Positions 38,601 to 45,500 of a DNA stretch of 64,000 bases are shown one piece after another. A program made the position numbers and the translations under genes. The DNA is from Sipunculus nudus (lineage: Eukaryota; Annelida; Sipuncula; Golfingiida; Sipunculidae): positions 6,361,676 to 6,425,675 of the forward strand of contig CM049311.1 of the NCBI GenBank assembly GCA_026874595.1, in the 5' to 3' direction. Under the pieces are notes generated by a model that saw only the letters and a program-made list of their open reading frames with translations, ran no database searches and had not been told where the DNA came from. Each line of letters begins with the position of its first letter. Position 1 is the stretch's first letter.

Positions 38601-41600
38601 TATACTAGAAGGGTTTCCAGATTATCTTCCTGACATGCATCGTTTTGGGCTTGCGAGTGGGCGATCATATGGCGACTTTCAAAGGCCGCCCTTAGCAGCA
38701 GTCTCGCATGCATGGGAGCCGTGTGTAAATGTATTTTTTACGATTATTTGTTATTTGTAAATTAAATATTGATGATTATCTTTCGTGATATATATAACTT
38801 GTTATAAAAATCTTGGTAATTGTCACCAAATAATATGTTTATAACCCCCCTGCTGTAACACATAGTGGCCCACTTCGTTTGGCATGGTCAAGCAAAATTG
38901 AAATAAATGTCTACATTAAACCCATTTGCGGCATGATTTAGCAACGATTATTTGTTTATAACATAAAATGAATAGAAAGCTGACATCGTAAAGAGTCACA
39001 CAATGGCGGACAATCGTTTTAAAATGAAGTTTGAGTGCCGCCATGTGCTGAAACGAACCGGTATTCTGCTAAGAATATTTTAGCGGCTGTACGCAGTGGG
39101 TGGTAAACAGAACAGCCACCTATTCCGTCCCAGCGTGCCTTGCGGGAACGCTGCCTTGACAAGATGGCACCCCGCACAGGAACTTGCTTCAGGAAAAAAA
39201 AACTTGCTTACCTCGACTGACCACTTTAATTGTATCCGCCAAAACAGAGTTTTGCGGATACTATGTTTTCAGCTGGCCGCCGCCGCCGCCGCGTAGGTGT
39301 CCGGAGAACTCCTCCGTAACCGCTGGGCGGAATTTTCCGAAACCCGGGATTATGTTCGGGTCACATGTGAACTGCTGCGCCCCGATTTTGTTTTGACCTC
39401 TGACCTTTCCTTTGCGCTCTGCGTCCGTTTGTGCGTCTGTTTCCACACATAAACCCACATATCTCCGGAACCGTTTGACCGATCAGGAAAATTTTTTTGC
39501 ACAAATGTAGCCCTCGGAGAGCTTTATAACATACACCAAAAATGGTGGCGCCACCTGCAACCATGTTTGCACAGTGTCCATCTGTTCGTCTGCCTTGGGT
39601 TAAAATCACTCATATCTCTGCAGTGACTTGACTACTTCACCTGAAATTGGGCATGCGTAAACATCCTGGATAGCTTTTCTGATTTTATGACAGGTGGCGC
39701 CACCTACATTCACGTTTACGCTGCAGACATCCAAGCTCATATCTCGGGAACCGTTTGACCGATCAGGAAAATTCTTTTGCACAAATGTAGCCCTTGGAGA
39801 GCTTTATAACATACACCAAAAATGGTGGCGCCACCTGCAACCATGTTTGCACAGTGTCCATCTGTTCGTCTGCCTTGGGTTAAAATCACTCACATCTCTG
39901 CAGTGACTTGACTAATTCACCTGAAATTGGGCATGCGTATACATCCTGGATGGCTTTTCTGATTTTATGACAGGTGGCGCCACCTACATTCACGTTTACG
40001 CTGCAGACATCAAAAGTCATATCATGGGAACCGTTTGACCGATCAGGAAAATTCTTTTGCACAAATGTAGCCCTTGGAGAGCTTTATAACATACACCAAA
40101 AATGGTGGCGCTACCTGCAACCATGTTTGCACAGTGTCCATCTGTTTGTCTGCCTTGGGTTAAAATCACTCATATCTCTGCAGTGACTTGACTAATTCAC
40201 CTGAAATTTAGCATGCGTATACATCCTGGATAGCTTTTCTGATTTTATGACAGGTGGCGCCACCTACATTCACGTTTACGCTGCAGACATCCAAGCTCAT
40301 ATCTCAGGAACCGTTTGACCGATCAGGAAAATTTTTTTGCACAAATGTAGCCCTTGGAGAGCTTTATAACATACACCGAAAATGGTGGCACCACCTGCAA
40401 CCATGTTTGCACAGTGTCCATCTGTTCGTCTGCCTTGGGTTAAAATCACTCATATTTCTGCAGTGGTTTGACTAATTCACCTGAAATTCGGCATGCTTAT
40501 ACATCCTGGATAGCTTTTCTGATTTTATGACAGGTGGCGCCACCTACAATCAAGTTTACGCTGCAGACATCCAAGCTCATATCTAGGGAACCATTTGACC
40601 GATTGGGCCAAAATTTTGCATGTGTATAAATCTCACATAGCTCTTTATCATACGCAAAACTGGTGGCGCCACCTGCAGCCATGTTTGCACAGCTCCCATC
40701 TGTTTGTCTGCCATGGGATAAAATATCCATGCTAATATGCAACACTTCACCCGTTCCACTCTGATTTAGGCGGATACAAGTAGTCGCTTGTCGACTACCC
40801 GTATTCTAGTTTTACTTTAAAATCACTCATTTTCACGTGCCATGTTTCCTATACCTCCTATACGTGCATATCTCGACAAGGTAAATTCAGTTATTTTTTT
40901 ATATTTAGTTAAGTTGACCAGCGATATTTTCAAACGCATCAACAAATTGTGACATGGAGCAATGTCAACGTACGATGTGACGATGATAATACCGAAGTAA
41001 CCAGTATGAAAACGATTTGAATCTTCAGAGAATTTCAAGAAAATGGAATTTTCATCATAGATTAAGATTTCAAAATATTACCTTTATAATTAAAATATAC
41101 AGTGACTTTAAATTGATCAGCAGAATATTTTTTTCCCAAAATATAATGGAAAATCAGTAGCAAACAAGAATACGGCATGGCATATAATAACTGTTTAAAC
41201 ATGCAGAGTTTCACAGGCCCTTACGTCTTCCCAACCTTCATGCATGAGTGACCGTGCCAAAAAGTGTGTTGATGTGTTTAAATAAAATGCCAAAGAAATT
41301 TTATAATGGACAGGAATGGCCGTGTCTCAACCTTCGCATGTTGATTTCTAGAGGATGGCTTGATTCTGTCTTATGTCAAATCATTCCGTAGCGAAAGTTG
41401 GTGCGGTTTTTAAGGGGGGTTCTTAGTATTTGAGACCCTCACAGTGTCTCGCCTGGGATTTCGGCAAAGTCTGGGTGCGGTAATTATCGGAAGTGCGGTT
41501 TTAAGTGGAGATTTTACGGTACTCTTATTACTCCTATGATTACTGGGAATTTTGTCACATGTTTCTGTATGAAATGCATATACTTTTCCAGATTTTCACA

Positions 41601-42492
41601 AGGTAACTTGAACATGTTCTTAATCAGAGTAACAAACCGGAACCAAAATTTGCTAAATTACTACGAGCCATGGAATGGTCATACCTTCGTGTACAACTCA
41701 TCATTGTGGTAAAAAGCTTTTGACTTGTAAATATTATAGGAAACTAGTCTTCACTCGTCTGTTTGGACTAAAAATTGATTGCAAAATCTATAAAGCCATA
41801 AAAAGTTTATACAGTAGTTATTCAACTTATGTATGATTAAGTAATAATATTTTCACAAATTGGTTTGGAGTACTATGCGGGGTACAAGCCAAAATATATG
41901 TTATAATGGCTTAGGAAAAAAATAATAAAAAGCCTTATGTCGGTATAAGAATCAAAAGGGACATTATATCTTTGTTACTTGTTACAGGGTGACATAAAAG
42001 GGGACCAAGCTGTCTCGCTAGTGATGCTTGCTTTGCTAGCAAAGCGGTTGTTACACTGGACTTGTGCGCCACCAACACGGGTTCGGAACCAAGATCAGCC
42101 CAATGTTTTCCCCTGAGCAATTTGTCTTCGTAATAAAATGGGGACTCGTCCAGAATTAAAGTACACTTTGTGGCCCAGGGAATAAGCTCACCAAAGTGTG
42201 ACTCCTGGGATAATAAGTCTTGCTCTGATAGCAAAATGCTCTTAAGAGGGTGTGTTACAGGGTGACATAAAAGGGGACCAAACTGTCTCTTGCTTTGCTA
42301 GAAGCGGTTCTTGTGTGCCACCAACATGGGTTCAAAACTGGGATCAGCCCAATGTTTTCCCCTGAGCAATTATTTCTATATATGTTGATGACATTATATT
42401 AACGGTGAACACAGAGGCGGGATTGCAAAATTTACTTAAATCTCTTGAGTGTGGTGTAATTCCTGGCAGCTCAGAGTTAACACAGTGAAGTG

Positions 42493-42534
<42 letters not shown>

Positions 42535-45500
42535 ATAGTGGTAATAGGATGACACGTATACTAACTTCAAATATTTGATATGATTCCGAACTAGAAACAA
42601 TGAGCTTTTATAAGTGTCTGGGTTTCTACCTACATAAACACTAAAAAAACTCTGATAAGGCCATACAAAGGTAGGGTTCTCAGGCACCCCGTGTCAACGC
42701 GGTGTCAACATAAACACAGTGTATGGGGCCATGTGCAGCGCAGAGCAACATCACGTGTCAGTTAGGAGATGCCTTAATTGACTTGGCCAAAATAATGTAA
42801 TACATGTTTTCAATGGCTGAAACTCCACATGTTGTCCCTCATAATCAGACCAGTCACGAGGCCGTGTTATGGTTAACAGACTCACGTGGTCTGTGTTTTC
42901 AAACTTGCAGAGCCATAACAAGGTGTTAAACAGCCGCATGGGAGCAACTGAGACTGCTTGCTGGGATGGTTTTGTTGAAAACTTGTATAAAGCAAAACTG
43001 AACTGAAAGTTTGAAAGAATAGGCATATTGCTCCTGATTATGTCGTTTTAAGCTCATTATCTGGTGGTTGTGTGTTGAGAAAACAAGAAAAACATTGTCA
43101 TGCCTTGTGTCAAACGGCTAGGAGACTGAAATGAGTAGCATCAGTAAAGAATATAAGCAACTGATGTATTTTTTTTGCAGGTGATTACTTAATCACTGGG
43201 TTTTGTTTTGTGTGTTACCAAATTTAATATTCAATACATAACATTGAATATAACTTTAAGATATGCAGTACCATTTTTATGCATGACACAATATTTGCTC
43301 TATGTGTTTGTTACTTAAATAAAAACTCATTGTCTCAACTGTTTGTGTTTTTTATTTTGGGGGGGGGGGGGAATAACCTTCGAAACTTCATAGATTTTGC
43401 CAGAAAATTCCAGAATATGCCAATTTCATAGATTTTTCCATGCTAGTAAATTCCACTTCCAATTCCAGTGGAATATTTTGGGTGAGAATTCGCCTAACCC
43501 TGATACTTGCACTGAGAAGTTAAACTGACAGATTTTAGACATCAATGAAGGCTGATACCACCAAATAAATATAGGAACCTAAAAATTGAAGAAAGTGACT
43601 GCCCAATATGTTTAAACAGTGATGTTGAAGATGAGAGGCACAATAGTTTTTAATGTTATGCCTATATTATGAACCCCTATAACCATTTTGTTTGATAAAT
43701 CTTCTTACACAATTATGCAGTCTCCTGTACTTAATACAAAAGTGCAATTGGTTTATTTAAGGGTTTATTGAATAAATTGTGATGGTAGTATTTTGGTAGA
43801 ATACTTGGTCCAAGGTTTGAACAAGTGAAAAAAAGCACTTTTATGCTGTTAGAAAAAGTAAAACCTGTACACTTATAATACACATTAACCCTGGAAAATT
43901 CCTGTTACAAAAAGGCAAAAGAAACGTCTAATGATAATAACTCCACATTTCATGACGCCCAGTTTCCCTGGTGACCTTTGAAGTTACCTGGTATTTTTAT
44001 CTAGGATACCAATGATCAAAGTGATTGATTAGGGCCATGGTGCGTTTGACGGACCACTGGTGACACATGGTAACCAAGACTCCCAATTCTTAGTACTCAA
44101 GACTGCAAAACACAGTTACAGAGACTTCCAACCAGAGGATACCGAGACTTTCGGACCATGTGTCAATATGCAATCCGCTTCAGTTTTTGTAGTTATTGAA
44201 AAGCTGAAGCCACTACAGAACGCGGGCTTCGCTTCTGTTGAGGAAAATATAAATAAAACTGTCTCCTCTCATTCCCTATTTTAACTTCTACTTCTCCCTG
44301 TAGATGTCCCTACACTCAATTCTTTTAACAGAAACAACTACTAAGCATCAGAAGTTGCCAGAATCGGGAATCAAACCTACGATCTCTAGATTAGGAGCCT
44401 TACTTGCTACAAAGTGAGCCGTGAAGATGAGATACGAGCAAGAGCGAGTTTTGTTCATTTATATCTGCAATTGAAGCGCCATCTATCGTGAAAATGGGAA
44501 ACCATTTATTATTTGAACAGGAAAATTAAGCTTTAGGTGGGGGCTCCGCCCCCCACACCCCCGTTCAGACGGGGAACCCAGGTTCCCCCGACCCCTTCTC
44601 CTCCAATATAATAAACTCATGTTATGAGCAAAATTAAATACGGGAATTCAGGGTTCTCCACTAGCCAATATAGCCTGGCGCACCGTCAGCCTTTCATTTC
44701 TCACCACCAGCCTTTAATGTTACCCTCCACTCTTTCATCTGTCCCAGCCACCCTTTCCCTGTCCCTGCCAGACATACAGTAGTCCAGGGGTATCAAGGAC
44801 TGGCCTTACAGACTGACCCTGCAAGGGGTCTTGCTGAGTGATTGGTAGCCTGGAGTAATTAAGCTGGTGTTCAGTGCTGGGATTTTATCATCACAGCCAG
44901 TGACAACAGGTTACTGGATGGGTATAAGACAGCCCACTGCTGTAGAGTAAGATAAGCCACAACTCCCTTGTTCCCTGATTGCTTTTTAATTACACAATGC
45001 CTGTTGGCATGGATATTGGTTAACATTGATACATATTCTGACTGTGGCTTCTAGGAAGGTATATTCACTCAGTATGCTGTCATAACAGCTGGTCTTTAAG
45101 TGTGGCTGATACAATAAATTTCTATATTTGCATTCTATTTGTTGTTGGTTTGACAGCTCATACAAACAAATTACACATGCCCTTCCTCATGCTCTCAATG
45201 TTCTTACATGCATAAAAAAGCCATGCAGATTAAATTTTTAAACAGACAATAAAAAAATGCTTGACGCGCAACAGGTAAGCACCAGGTCTGGTTCGACCGC
45301 GCTTACCACCAGCCTATCAGAATTTCTAGTGGAGAACACTGGAATTCTCAGGAAAATAAATCCCTGAGAAGGGAACATTACAGGCGAAGAAAAATCTGGC
45401 TAGGTTCTGGTCAATCTTGTTCTTTGAACTCTCTGATGTGCGCAACACATGAGCATCAAGGCCGCCTTGTGATATCTTCTTGGCAGGTGGTTGTTCGCAG

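Larger units (their letters stand above)
38514..41519. mobile_element. element L: TA-flanked inverted-repeat element hosting G
   Basis: A perfect 25-bp terminal inverted repeat: 38,514-38,538 begins CCGTAAAATCTCC, and 41,495-41,519 is its exact reverse complement. Both ends are flanked by TA (38,512-38,513 and 41,520-41,521), as in Tc1/mariner-type insertions. The interior is almost filled by element G. No transposase frame recognised in the remaining 1.4 kb. Confidence 0.7.

Noticed and set aside
39694-40475. Three near-identical 70-codon frames 280 bp apart
   Set aside because: They follow the tandem unit of element G, begin and end in repeat sequence and resemble no protein family.
18155-40810. 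CRISPR-like arrays
   Set aside because: The repeats are contiguous tandem units without unique spacers of even length, in an animal genome.
42037-42100. Functional tRNA gene
   Set aside because: A and B boxes are present but no complete acceptor stem or plausible anticodon arm could be folded; better read as a SINE head.
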